A stretch of DNA of 64,000 bases from Actinospica robiniae DSM 44927 (GTDB lineage Bacteria; Actinomycetota; Actinomycetes; Streptomycetales; Catenulisporaceae), in the NCBI RefSeq assembly GCF_000504285.1, contig NZ_KI632511.1, positions 4,709,372-4,773,371 of the forward strand, read 5' to 3'. This document shows positions 1 to 8,720 of the stretch, one piece after another. The notes below the pieces were generated by a model, which was not told the origin of the DNA, did not search any database, and saw only the letters and a list, made by a program, of their open reading frames with translations. The number at the start of each line of letters is the position of its first letter. The first letter of the stretch is position 1. The position numbers were made by a program, and so were the translations under genes.

Positions 1-1205
1 TGCTGAACGCGATCATCAACCATCTGCTGGTGTTCAGCGGCTGGTCCGCGATCCTCCTGGTCTTCCTGCTCCCGGCGCTGGAGTCCTCGGTCTTCCTCGG
101 CTTCGTGATCCCCGGCGAGACCGCGGTGGTCGTCGGCGGATTCCTGGCGTACGAGCACAAAGTCTCCCTCGCCGCGATCCTGGCCGCCGGCATCCTCGGC
201 GCCATCGTCGGCGACTCGATCGGCTTCGCCGTGGGCGAGCGCTGGGGCGACAGCCTGCTCGCCCGCCTGCCGAAGCGCCTCATCAAGCCCGAGCACGTGA
301 CCCAGGGCAAGCAGATGATCACCCGCCTCGGCGGCCGCGCCGTGTTCGCCGGCAGGTGGGTATCGGTCCTGCGAGCACTCGTCCCCGGCCTCTGCGGCAC
401 CAGCGGCATGCGCTACGCCACGTTCCTGCTCTGGAACGCCATCGGCGGCATCACGTGGGCCACGCTCTACACGATGGTCGGCTACCTCGCGGGCTCCGCT
501 TGGGAGCGCGTCGAGCACTACACGTCGGTCGTCAGCTACGCCCTCGTCGGCGTCATCGCCATCGCGATCGCCGTGGTCGTCTTCCTCAAGCACCGCCGCC
601 AGAGCGAACGCGACGCCGAGACGCGGCAGGAGGCGGCGGAGTCGGGCCGACTGACGGAAGCGGACTCGGACCGGTCGGCGGAGGCAGCGGGCGCCACGGA
701 TGGCGCGACTGGAACGCTGGCGGCCGCAAAGGGAACGCGGACGGAAGCGGCGGGAGTGCCGGCGGGCGCGGTAGGAATGTCGGCAGACCCGACTGGGACG
801 TTGGTCGGCGCGGCTGGGACGTTGGCGGGCGCGGCTGGAAAGCCAGCCAGCGCGACCGGCACCGCAGCCCCGGCGTCGGTCACGAATCACCACCAGCCGT
901 CCGCAAATGAGCAGCCTGCGACTCCGGCGACCCGAGTACAGGCCGGCGAGCAATCCGCGACGACCGCAGACCTCACCACGCCCGCTGTCCGTAAGCACGC
1001 TAAGAGTGGTCCGGCAGCGGCACGCTGGCACTCCGCGGCGCCGGTCGCCTCTACACCGGCACCCGCACCCGCACCCGCCAGCGACGCAGAGGGCAGCGAG
1101 CACGCCACCCCCTACTCCCCCGTCACAACGTCAGCCGCGACCGCGACCGCGACGTCGGCTCCGACTCCGCTTCCAACTCCGACCTCGGATTCGCCCTCGG
1201 CCTAG
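1..1205 (+). CDS. DedA family membrane protein with long low-complexity tail (5' partial)
   Basis: DedA proteins are inner-membrane transporters or scramblases linked to undecaprenyl-phosphate or phospholipid handling. The family signature is visible as FAGRWVSVLRALVPG about 107-120 residues after the GTG at 30, with hydrophobic segments before and after it. The frame stays open through base 3 and the residues before that GTG (INHLLVF) match how family members begin, so the true start probably lies left of the window. After the last membrane segment (about residue 188) comes a tail of some 200 residues made almost only of Ala, Thr, Pro, Ser and Gly, with near-repeats of the type GAAGTLAGAAG. 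Such a tail is not part of the DedA fold. It could be a disordered cytoplasmic extension or a product of repeat expansion. Confidence 0.85.
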   Translation, partial: LNAIINHLLVFSGWSAILLVFLLPALESSVFLGFVIPGETAVVVGGFLAYEHKVSLAAILAAGILGAIVGDSIGFAVGERWGDSLLARLPKRLIKPEHVTQGKQMITRLGGRAVFAGRWVSVLRALVPGLCGTSGMRYATFLLWNAIGGITWATLYTMVGYLAGSAWERVEHYTSVVSYALVGVIAIAIAVVVFLKHRRQSERDAETRQEAAESGRLTEADSDRSAEAAGATDGATGTLAAAKGTRTEAAGVPAGAVGMSADPTGTLVGAAGTLAGAAGKPASATGTAAPASVTNHHQPSANEQPATPATRVQAGEQSATTADLTTPAVRKHAKSGPAAARWHSAAPVASTPAPAPAPASDAEGSEHATPYSPVTTSAATATATSAPTPLPTPTSDSPSA

Positions 1206-1359
1206 GCCGTGCCCTCATCCTCGGCCGCGTCATCGCCCTCGCCGCCATCGGTGCCGATACCGGCACAGTCATCGGCATCAGCATTAGCACCAGCACCGCC
1301 ATCAGCACCGGCACTGATTCCGGCATCGGCACCGCCACCAGCATCAGCACCGATACCAA

Positions 1360-1416
<57 letters not shown>

Positions 1417-1489
1417 AATCATCCTCCGACAGCTGCCGAGCCCCCATCGGCCCATCGACACACCAGCCGCCCTCGGCGGCTTCTCCGCG

Positions 1490-1747
1490 TCAGAAGCCGC
1501 CTTCAATCCCCTCCTCGTCCATCGGTGCGAGCCATATCCGCGGGCCGCTCTCTTGCTCCGCCTGGTCCCGCATCGGCGTATACGTCGTCGCCGCAACCGA
1601 GATCAGCCCACCGAACTCGCCCACCGGGCACGTGATGAACGTTCCTCCGAACTCACCGCTGACGAATTGCGCCTGGTCGTAATGCTCGCGGGCCTCAGCT
1701 TCGGTCAGCACCCTGGCCATGATGCCGTTGCTGGCCCGGTACTTCAC
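1490..1747 (-). CDS. Small hypothetical protein, coupled to the upstream ATPase
   Basis: This 85-residue protein is not recognised. The GTG start overlaps the stop of the upstream ATPase-domain gene in a GTGA junction, which is good evidence for translational coupling and for this start rather than a longer one. The sequence is soluble-looking and acidic towards the end (APMDEEGIEGGF), with a central stretch SGEFGGTFITCPVGEFGGL that reads like alternating beta strands. Its place behind an RsbW-like ATPase and opposite a GntR regulator suggests a small regulatory unit. No function can be assigned. Confidence 0.6.
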   Translation of the reverse strand: MKYRASNGIMARVLTEAEAREHYDQAQFVSGEFGGTFITCPVGEFGGLISVAATTYTPMRDQAEQESGPRIWLAPMDEEGIEGGF

Positions 1748-2106
1748 CGCCAGATCTCCGCCCACCAGATGAATCCGTCCTCGTGCACGTCGGTCCCCCA
1801 CTTGTCCGCGAGCGCGTCGACGATCACAAGGCCCCGCCCGAAATCGCCGTCTTGCCCATCCCAGCTCGTCGCCGTGCCAGGGCCGTCCACGGCGACCCGC
1901 AACACACCTTCGAGCTCGACGATGCTCAGCACGAAGCTGCCGCCGCTCGCGTCGGTCGCGTGCCGGATGGCGTTCGTGGCGAGCTCGGAGACGATCCGCA
2001 CCGCAGCCTCGGCCCCCACGTCATCGCCGACGATCGCGGCGACGGCATGCCGAGCGACGCCGACCATGCTCGGAAGCGCGGGCAGCGTGACCGCGTACTC
2101 GCTCAC
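1744..2106 (-). CDS. RsbW-like ATP-binding protein (HATPase_c), possible anti-sigma factor
   Basis: This is a 120-residue stand-alone GHKL ATPase domain of the kind found in anti-sigma-factor kinases and many Streptomyces regulators. The N-box is visible as VSELATNAIRHA, followed by a G1-type motif VAVDGPGTA and a G2-type motif DFGRGLVIVDALAD, then the terminal strand around WGTDVHEDGFIWWAEIW. The GTG start at 2106 has an AGGGAGA ribosome-binding site seven bases upstream. Longer readings would run through the palindromes of the intergenic region. The gene diverges from the GntR regulator at 2233 and is coupled to the small gene after it. The partner it phosphorylates or binds is unknown. Confidence 0.8.
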   Translation of the reverse strand: MSEYAVTLPALPSMVGVARHAVAAIVGDDVGAEAAVRIVSELATNAIRHATDASGGSFVLSIVELEGVLRVAVDGPGTATSWDGQDGDFGRGLVIVDALADKWGTDVHEDGFIWWAEIWR

Positions 2107-2145
2107 GTGCTCTCCCTGTCGGCCTGTTCGACCCCTGCGTGGCCA

Positions 2146-2195
2146 CCTCTGTACAGAGGACGGTTCTGTACAGAGCTTGCGCCTCTGTACAGTGG
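2146..2195. promoter_or_regulatory. Three copies of a CTGTACAG palindrome between divergent genes (putative GntR operator)
   Basis: The first copy, CCTCTGTACAGAGG at 2146-2159, is a perfect 14-base palindrome. The second keeps TCTGTACAGA at 2165-2174. The third, CCTCTGTACAGTGG at 2182-2195, has one mismatched pair. Their centres are 17 and 19 bases apart. They fill the 126-base gap between the start codons of the ATPase gene (minus) and the GntR gene (plus). The obvious inference is autoregulation by the GntR protein and control of both directions. Confidence 0.7.
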
Positions 2196-2232
2196 GCGTC
2201 AAGCTAACGGCGGAAAGAGTTTCCGAGCCGAG

Positions 2233-2985
2233 GTGAGACCGATTCCCGATACGCCTGCGTACCAGCGCATCGCCGACGAACTCCGCCGCGAGATCCTCGA
2301 CGGCGAACTCGCACCGGGCGAGCAGTTGCCGTCGCTCGCCGAGCTGGCTCAGCGGTTCCAGGTATCCGATCGCACCGCGTACGAAGCGACCCGCGTGCTC
2401 ATGAACGAGGGCCTGATCCACTCTCGGCCTGGCGCGCCCACCCTCGTGCGCGAACGCCCCGCAGCGGTGCGGATGGTGCGCTCCTGGTACCGCGAGTCGC
2501 CCAAGGGCTCACCGTGGCACGCTGACATGGCCGCCCAGGGCCGCAACGGGACATGGGAAGCGCACTCGGAGCGGGTGCCGGCTCCGCCGGCCATCGCCGA
2601 TCGACTGCACATCAAGGCCGGCGATCACACGATGCGTACACACTATGTGCTTTTAGCTGACGGTCAGCCGACATTCCTGTCGACGTCTTGGGAACCGCTC
2701 GCGCTCACCCTCGGCACCGACATCATGCTGCCCGAGCAGGGCCCGCACGCCGGCATCGGCGTCGCCGACCGCATGGCGCTGATCGGCCACCAGCCCGACA
2801 TGGCCGTCGAAGACCTCGTACCTCGGACGCTGACCGGCCCGGAAGCGGCGAGCCTGGGCCTGCGCGCCGGAATCCCCGTCATCGTCATCGAGCGCACGTA
2901 CTGGCAAGGCGATCTGCCGCTGGAGACAGCGGACATCGTCATCCCGCCGCCCTACCGCCCGCGCTACGAGATCCCGATCAGCTGA
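2233..2985 (+). CDS. GntR family transcriptional regulator, HutC type (UTRA effector domain)
   Basis: This 250-residue DNA-binding regulator has an N-terminal winged helix (about residues 5-70) containing the GntR signature ADELRREILDGELAPGEQLP and the recognition segment LAELAQRFQVSDRTAYEATR. A UTRA ligand domain follows at about 85-240, ending in the usual beta-rich part (GIPVIVIERTYWQGDLPLE). The GTG at 2233 is chosen because it directly precedes the conserved N-terminus; the open frame upstream only reads through the palindromes. Effectors of HutC-type proteins are usually small metabolites such as sugar phosphates or histidine-pathway compounds; nothing nearby tells which one applies here. 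Confidence 0.85.
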   Translation: MRPIPDTPAYQRIADELRREILDGELAPGEQLPSLAELAQRFQVSDRTAYEATRVLMNEGLIHSRPGAPTLVRERPAAVRMVRSWYRESPKGSPWHADMAAQGRNGTWEAHSERVPAPPAIADRLHIKAGDHTMRTHYVLLADGQPTFLSTSWEPLALTLGTDIMLPEQGPHAGIGVADRMALIGHQPDMAVEDLVPRTLTGPEAASLGLRAGIPVIVIERTYWQGDLPLETADIVIPPPYRPRYEIPIS

Positions 2986-4627
2986 GTCGGCTCAGCATCC
3001 TTGCTCCGAAGAACGCCGCTGCGCATCTCGCGATGAGCTGCACAGAGACGACCCGCAGGCATGCTTTCCGGCTGACCCGCGAGTGCGCCTCAGCCAGCAC
3101 CGTAGATGCACACCGCGGCCGAGCCCGCCAGCGCGCCTCAGGCGATCTCGCGGATGCACGTCTCACCCAGCCAGCCCCGCCAGCGCACCTCAGGCGCCCT
3201 GCAGCTTCACGCCGCCGGGCCCAGGTGCCGCCTCTGGAACTCCGCAGGCACACGCCGCCGATGCCGCCGACTCTTCGGTGCCGCCTCAGGCAGCCCCGTA
3301 CATACACGCCGCAGCTCGGTCCCGCCGGTAGCCTCAGGGGCGACCCCGCAAACACACACCGCAGCCGTTTTGTCCGGAGTGGCGGTGCGCACGCTTGACA
3401 CGTCCTTCACACCGTCGGCCTGGCTTGTCCGCCAAACTTTTGCCGCATCAGCACAGCGCCCGTGGCGCGACGTTCGCGACCATCGCGCCTGAGCACCATC
3501 GAGGCCGTCTCAGTGCAGAAGCCTTAGCGACTGGCGCGGTACCAACGCCAACCACCAGACTTCCAGCCAGTTGCTCCAGCCGATCACGACCACGCCGTGA
3601 GCTCCGTGCAACCTGCCGTAGGCCAGACGCGATCGTGTCGACCCGCGCGACCACGCCCGCCCGCCTCATGCCCGTCACGTCAGCCACGGCACAGCTGCCA
3701 TCACGTCAGTCACGGCACAGCTGCCATCACGCCCACCAACGCCGCTGGGCCGCGAGACTACGCCCCCTGGACGAGAGCCGTTCATATCAATAAGCACCAT
3801 TCCCTTCGACGATAGTTCGGCCTTGCCCTGCTGATGCCCTTCGGGTCCCGTCGCGGCCACATCGTCCGCCACCAACGCAACGGGACCAAGTAGCGCTCAG
3901 CACTTCTAGCCGAACAAGCGCGGCTTGCCTCGCGATCTGTTCATCATCCTGCTCCTTGTTCTTCCTCTGAGATGTTGGGCACCCTCTCGACGCTCGCACA
4001 TATGGACACGCGTGGAGCGATGTCCTGGTTGCAAGATCAGAGCTTTTCTGCTTTCAGCAGAATCGGGCGCCGTTGTCAGAATCCCGTTGTATCTTGAAGA
4101 AGAAGGCCGCTACCGACGCGAAGCAGCTGACGCGCAACGAGAACCGAAGAGCGAGAACCGAAGAGGGGGACTTCGATGGGAGGGTAAGAAACGACACCTA
4201 AGACTCTGCGCCTCCGACGGGCGCGTCCGCGCATCGGTCACTCCATCCAGGAGCTAGTCGATGTAGTCCATTCAAGCGCCGGCCGCTCCAGCGAGCGTCC
4301 CGAACGTTCGGCAGGGCGGCTCAGGGCACCGACGGGCGCCGGACCCCATCCGCCGGCAGTCGCCCACAGACACTGACCAGGATCCTGGGCACCATCCTGG
4401 CCGAGATTCTGGGCACCAGGCTGACGGAGCCGTTCATTCGAGTTCTTACTGATGCTTCTGGACGTCGGCAATCACCTAGCTCGGTCATTCAGAAGCAGCC
4501 GTAGTAAATCATCAGAACTGAAAGGAGAAGCCTCAGCCGCAGCTGAATCCGCTACGGGGCCCACCGTGCCACCGCCAGGGGCGCTTACGGGAGGCTTCGT
4601 TCCCAGCAGAGAGCTTGCGCTCTGTCG
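2986..4627. other. Gene-poor stretch of 1.6 kb, no gene recognised
   Basis: No open frame here has both a plausible start and coding-type third-position bias. The part from about 3780 to 4620 is visibly less GC-rich than its neighbours. Small structures seen: a 26-bp direct repeat at 3675-3726, a TTCTGCT/AGCAGAA hairpin with a three-base loop at 4046-4062, and a 12-base direct repeat AGAACCGAAGAG at 4140 and 4154. It may hold decayed genes or a non-coding RNA, but I cannot support either. Confidence 0.5.
3675..3726. repeat. 26-bp tandem duplication
   Basis: Two adjacent 26-base copies (3675-3700 and 3701-3726), each containing CACGGCACAGCTGCCA, differ at one position. They lie in non-coding sequence. 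Confidence 0.8.
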
Positions 4628-5518
4628 CTATGGGCGCTGACGCTCGACGACGTCTTGGCCCTGCTCGTCGTGGCCGGCCTGGGGATCGTCGATGTCGGCG
4701 GGGATCTCGGCAAATCGGGCTAGGGCAAGCGCTCCGCCGACAGCGAGGAGGAAGCCGAAGACCCCGACGACGCCGTAGCCGGGACGCGCGCTGTCACCGA
4801 GGAGCGTCACGCCGATCAGCGCGGGCACCGCCGTCTCCCCGACGACGAGGGCGGCTGCAGTCGCATTGACCGAGCCACGCTGCAACGCCGTCGCGAAGAA
4901 CAGGAAACCGGTGATCGAGGCGATCACGGCGGCGTACGCAGCCGGGTCCGTCAGGAGCCTGACGGGGTCGACCGAGGGCAGGATCCGCACAGCAAGGCCG
5001 AAGACGCCGAACAGGAAGCCGGCGATCGTGCCAAGCAGTGCCGGGTGCGCGTTCTTATACACATTTCCGAGCACCAGCGCGGTCACCGCCAGCGCGAGCG
5101 AGACGCCGAGCAGCACCCAGCGGCCGGTGCTGGTGAACGTGCCGTCGCCTTCGGGTCCGGCGGCCAGGCCCAACAGAATCAGACCGAAGACGACGGAGAG
5201 GACCGCGAGCTTGTCCTTGCGGGTAAGGCGGATGTGCAGCAGCAGGCCGGCTGCCACCGCCGTGACCGCCAGGTTCGTGTTGACGATGCCCTGAACCTCG
5301 AACAGCGGCAACTGCCGTAGCGCGTAGAGGTTGAACAACAGGCCGAAGGCATCCATCGCCGTGCCAAGCAGGAACGGCATGGAACCGAGCACGCGCATGA
5401 GCAGCCGGGGGTCCACCCCATCGGTGCGCTCCACCTTTCGCGCGCCCATGGCCTGAAACACGGTGGCCACTCCGTAACACAGGCTCGCGATGAGGGCTCC
5501 CGCCAATCCCCAGCTCAC
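4628..5518 (-). CDS. DMT superfamily (EamA-like) integral membrane permease
   Basis: The 296-residue protein is almost entirely hydrophobic with about nine or ten predicted membrane helices, for example GLAGALIASLCYGVATVFQA at the N-terminus and GYGVVGVFGFLLAVGGALAL near the end. This layout fits the drug/metabolite transporter superfamily, close to the actinobacterial EamA-like group; the substrate is unknown. A short acidic, hydrophilic C-terminus follows (DIDDPQAGHDEQGQD). The GTG at 5518 is preceded by GAGGAG about eight bases upstream and puts a helix right at the N-terminus; a longer frame would add a charged leader without support. Confidence 0.75.
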   Translation of the reverse strand: MSWGLAGALIASLCYGVATVFQAMGARKVERTDGVDPRLLMRVLGSMPFLLGTAMDAFGLLFNLYALRQLPLFEVQGIVNTNLAVTAVAAGLLLHIRLTRKDKLAVLSVVFGLILLGLAAGPEGDGTFTSTGRWVLLGVSLALAVTALVLGNVYKNAHPALLGTIAGFLFGVFGLAVRILPSVDPVRLLTDPAAYAAVIASITGFLFFATALQRGSVNATAAALVVGETAVPALIGVTLLGDSARPGYGVVGVFGFLLAVGGALALARFAEIPADIDDPQAGHDEQGQDVVERQRP

Positions 5519-5836
5519 GCGCCACTCCTCACCGGATTCTGCCGATCTTCCTACAGTTTTCAACCTTACTAGTGGGCGCCATTCCCAGCGGGACCCCCGC
5601 ATGATCTATCTCACGTGGCGCCATCCGGTCGGGCAGGGCATGCTGTATCAACCCATCCGTCGAACGCATGGGAACGCCCTCCTCGGGGCAGAATCCAGCG
5701 ATACCACGGTTTTCCCTCCGACCAACCTCCACCGACGACGGCGTTGTGCGAGAACTGCCGCCGCCTCTCAGCCATACCCGGGACGACTCCGCGCACCCGC
5801 GGCCGGCCCAACCACAAACACGAAGGAGTCCGACCG

Positions 5837-6649
5837 GTGCCCACCCTCGCCCCGTCGCCCGCCTGGCACACCCTCGACTATCCCCGCGTCCTCGACCTGA
5901 TCAAGGCCGAGATCGACCGCATCGGCGCGCTCATCGCCGAAGCGGACGACGGCACCGTGCGCGTCCCCTCGTGCCCCGAGTGGACGCTGGCCGAGCTGGT
6001 CCGGCACACCGGCGAGATCCACCGCTGGGCCGCCGCGATCCTCACGCGGCTGCCGCAGGAGCGGATCGAGCTCACCGAACAGGAACGCGCCCTCCCGGGC
6101 AACTGGGGTGCCGAGACCGCGCAGTGGTTCGCCGAAGGCGGCGCGCGCCTGCTCGCGGCGCTGCGCGCAGCCGACCCGGAGGCGCCGTGCTACGCCTGGG
6201 GCGCCGACCAGCACGCGAAGTTCTGGTTCCGCCGTATGCTGCACGAGTCGACCATGCACCGCATCGACGTCGAGTACGCCGTGCTCGGCCAGCCGGGCGG
6301 GTTGGACGCTGCGGTCGCGTCGGACAACATCGACGAGTTCCTCGCGAACGTGCCGTCGATGGCGCGGTTCCGCCCCGCGGTGCGCGAACTGCACGGCGAC
6401 GGCGAGACCATTCACTTGCACGCCACCGACCTCGACGGAGCCGAAGTGCCCCGCGAGTGGCTGATCACGCTCGAGCCCGACGGATTCCGCTGGTCGCACG
6501 CACACGTGAAGGGCGCGGCGGCGGTCCGTGGCACGGTCCGCGACCTCGCGCTGTGGGTCAACGGCCGGCTGGTCCAGGACGACCCGGCACTGGAGCGGCT
6601 CGGCGACGAACCGCTGTTGACCTACTGGCGCAACAGGACCTCGTTCTGA
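5837..6649 (+). CDS. Maleylpyruvate isomerase family, mycothiol-dependent enzyme
   Basis: The 270-residue protein combines an N-terminal DinB-like helical bundle and a C-terminal MDMPI-type domain. Likely metal ligands are visible in VRHTGEIHRW (His57) and in MLHESTMHRIDVE (Glu137 and His141), the arrangement known from mycothiol-dependent maleylpyruvate isomerase. Actinomycetes have many members and most do not act on maleylpyruvate, so the substrate is unknown. The GTG start has a GAAGGAG ribosome-binding site eight bases upstream. The gap before it (5519-5836) separates it from the divergent permease; I see no clear operator there. Confidence 0.8.
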   Translation: MPTLAPSPAWHTLDYPRVLDLIKAEIDRIGALIAEADDGTVRVPSCPEWTLAELVRHTGEIHRWAAAILTRLPQERIELTEQERALPGNWGAETAQWFAEGGARLLAALRAADPEAPCYAWGADQHAKFWFRRMLHESTMHRIDVEYAVLGQPGGLDAAVASDNIDEFLANVPSMARFRPAVRELHGDGETIHLHATDLDGAEVPREWLITLEPDGFRWSHAHVKGAAAVRGTVRDLALWVNGRLVQDDPALERLGDEPLLTYWRNRTSF

Positions 6650-6774
6650 GGGAGCGGAAGCCCCACAGGATCAGGTTCCGGTGAGAAAAGCCCGAAGGGC
6701 CAGGTTCCGGTGAGAGCAGGGCAAAGACCGGAGCCAAAGGCCATGACCACGGGACAGAACCGCCGTCAGGATTA

Positions 6775-6815
6775 GGCCATGGTGCGGAGCCGGACTGAGG
6801 CTCCGCACCATGGCC
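6775..6815. terminator. Perfect 17-bp hairpin with 7-base loop
   Basis: The arms 6775-6791 (GGCCATGGTGCGGAGCC) and 6799-6815 are perfectly complementary around the loop GGACTGA. The hairpin begins 125 bases after the stop of the isomerase-family gene and lacks a T-run, as usual for actinobacterial terminators. A direct repeat CAGGTTCCGGTGAGA (6672 and 6701) lies between the gene and the hairpin. Confidence 0.6.
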
Positions 6816-6854
6816 ACGACCAGAAGCAGACAAGGTCGGGACAGGTTCAGCGAC

Positions 6855-7110
6855 TTCCGTAACGACCAGCGCCAGGAACACGGTCCGGATCGGGACGACG
6901 CTCAGGGACAGAGCCAGAGTCAGGATCAGGACCATGGTCGGGACTTGGGCCAGAATCCGGGGCTAAGGCCAGGACCACGGTCAGGACCAGGAGCAGGACC
7001 ACGGTCGGGACTAGGGCCAGAATCCACGGCTAAGGCCAGGAACACGGTCAGGGCCAGAACGAGGACCAGGACCAGGACCAGGACCAGGACCACGGTCAGC
7101 GCCACGACCA
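6855..7110. repeat. Degenerate minisatellite rich in AGGACC/ACGGTC
   Basis: The core is five exact copies of AGGACC at 7062-7091. Around it, imperfect units of the form AGGACCACGGTCAGG and AATCC(G/A)(C/G)GGCTAAGGCCAGGA repeat over about 250 bases. All reading frames through it give repetitive peptides with strings such as TRTRTR, so it is treated as non-coding. The stretch 6650-7242 holds nothing else apart from the hairpin and the direct repeat before it. Confidence 0.75.
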
Positions 7111-7242
7111 AGGCCAGTCCGGGAGTTGGTGCTGTGCTGAAAGGTGCTGCGGAATCTGGCGCAAGGCGGGCCGAAGCGCGGAAAACTGAGTTCTGAAAGC
7201 GCGGAGGGTCGCAGAGCCTGGGTCAGCGAGCCGAAACGGTTC

Positions 7243-8331
7243 TTAGGCGGCGAGATCCCGGTCGGCCACGATGGATGTCGATGACACGTCGTGGCCGGCC
7301 GGGATCTCGCCGCTGAACGTGGCGGAGATGCCGGCACTGCCGGGAGTCGTGGCCTTGGCGGTGCTGATCGTGGGCGCGGTCGAGGACGCGCTGCCCGCGT
7401 TGCCGGACACGACCGTGAAGGCGGGGGCCGCTGTGGGGACGTCGGCCTGGGCGGAGGCTGGAGCCGAAACCGAGACTGGAGCCGAAACCGAAGCCGAGGC
7501 TGGGGCAGACGCCGGAGCCGGGGCTGTGGCCGGAACCGAGGATGTGGGCACGGCTGGGGCTGAAGCTGGAGTCGAAGCCGAGGCCAGAGCCGGGAGGTTC
7601 GCCTCGCGGGCGGTTGCTGCGGGGTCGAACTCGGCCGACGCTGTGGCGGCGTCGGCAACGAGCACGTCGGCGATGAGGGCCTCGGCCATGGGGGCGCTGA
7701 CTATGCGTGCGTCGGGGATGAAGACGGCCTTGGCATCTGCTGGAAAGCCGGCGTCGGCGGGAAAACCGGCGTCGGCGGGAAAGCCGGCGGCGTCGGCGTC
7801 GACAGCGCCGACAGGGGTGGGGAAATCGGTGGGACCAGCGTCAACGGGGACCGCGGGGGTGGGGAAGTTGGCCGGGGGGACGAGCTGGCCGCCGCGGACG
7901 AGGAAGCCGGCGCTGCCGAGGACTTCCTTGGCCTGCTCGAACAATCCTACGATCCGACGTGAGACGTAGAAGCAGATCAGTGCGCAGGGGATCTCGGCGA
8001 AGACCGCCATCAGGATCGAGATGATCTGGCCGCCGCGGTGCGTCGTCAGGACGTCGAACCAGGCGTCGATGAGCAGCATCGTGCCGGTCATGGCGGCGGT
8101 GACGGCTCCGCGGGGGGAGCGGGTGATCAGGCGGAACGCAGTTACTGCGAAGCCGAGGACGAGGAAGCAGTCGAAGCCGCCCCAGACCAGTTCCCAGCGC
8201 CTCGAGACGTTCACGACCTGCGGGACCGTGAACATCAGCACGATCCAGGGGATCAGGATGATCGCGCCGCCGACGAAGAAGGTGACCACCCAGCGTGGGA
8301 GCAGCCTTTTCGAGCCGAGTTCGAACCGCAC
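7243..8331 (-). CDS. Four-helix membrane protein with long Ala/Pro/Ser-rich repetitive tail
   Basis: This 362-residue protein is not recognised. The first 140 residues hold about four hydrophobic helices (for example WVVTFFVGGAIILIPWIVLM and IISILMAVFAEIPCALICFY). The rest is a low-complexity tail that includes three exact copies of AGFPAD (about 7742-7795) and then runs of Ala-Ser-Pro-Val. The GTG start is chosen for the GAGGAG site nine bases upstream; earlier starts would add an arginine-rich leader. A long disordered tail on a small membrane domain recalls the DedA gene at the left edge, and both sit beside DNA minisatellites. Confidence 0.65.
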   Translation of the reverse strand: MRFELGSKRLLPRWVVTFFVGGAIILIPWIVLMFTVPQVVNVSRRWELVWGGFDCFLVLGFAVTAFRLITRSPRGAVTAAMTGTMLLIDAWFDVLTTHRGGQIISILMAVFAEIPCALICFYVSRRIVGLFEQAKEVLGSAGFLVRGGQLVPPANFPTPAVPVDAGPTDFPTPVGAVDADAAGFPADAGFPADAGFPADAKAVFIPDARIVSAPMAEALIADVLVADAATASAEFDPAATAREANLPALASASTPASAPAVPTSSVPATAPAPASAPASASVSAPVSVSAPASAQADVPTAAPAFTVVSGNAGSASSTAPTISTAKATTPGSAGISATFSGEIPAGHDVSSTSIVADRDLAA

Positions 8332-8468
8332 CGTCTCACGCTCCTCGTTCTCGCCGCGGCGCCGGGCGCCCGCTGATGCCCCGACACGGACTGCCCGTTC
8401 TTGAGATCCCCGGCTGTGGGGGTCGACAACCCCTTCCGGCGTGCTCGCACACTTGAGCGCTGTGCGAA

Positions 8469-8497
8469 CTACCCACACTCCAAGAATGTAACGTCAA
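8469..8497 (-). promoter_or_regulatory. Possible promoter for the membrane-protein gene
   Basis: Read on the minus strand, TTGACG (8497-8492) is followed after 17 bases by GGGTAG. It sits in the least GC-rich part of the 389-base gap between divergent genes and would give a leader of roughly 130 bases. Nothing else in 8332-8720 stands out except the GGAGGGG ribosome-binding site of the plus-strand gene. This is weak evidence by eye only. Confidence 0.3.
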
Positions 8498-8720
8498 CCT
8501 TTGCGCAAGCTGGGAAATTCCCGGCTAAATGCTGGGGATGTTCCCAGGGCCGATTCCGGCCCGGGGGACGCGGCGGAGGACTCGACCGGTGCCCGCTCAC
8601 CCGCGACCTGCACGCGATGCGCGCGGATCGGTCGGCTCCGTGGGGGTCTCGGATGGGTATGGTGGGCGGTGGAGCGCAGATCTTCTCTGCTTCCTCTTCT
8701 TCTCAAGTCAGGAGGGGCGA

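Noticed and set aside
3925-4257. 110-codon open frame in the gene-poor stretch
   Set aside because: No ribosome-binding site, no actinobacterial third-position bias and no recognisable domain.
6810-7196. 128-codon open frame in the minisatellite
   Set aside because: The peptide is only repeats of Arg/Thr/Gly/Gln; it reflects the DNA repeat.
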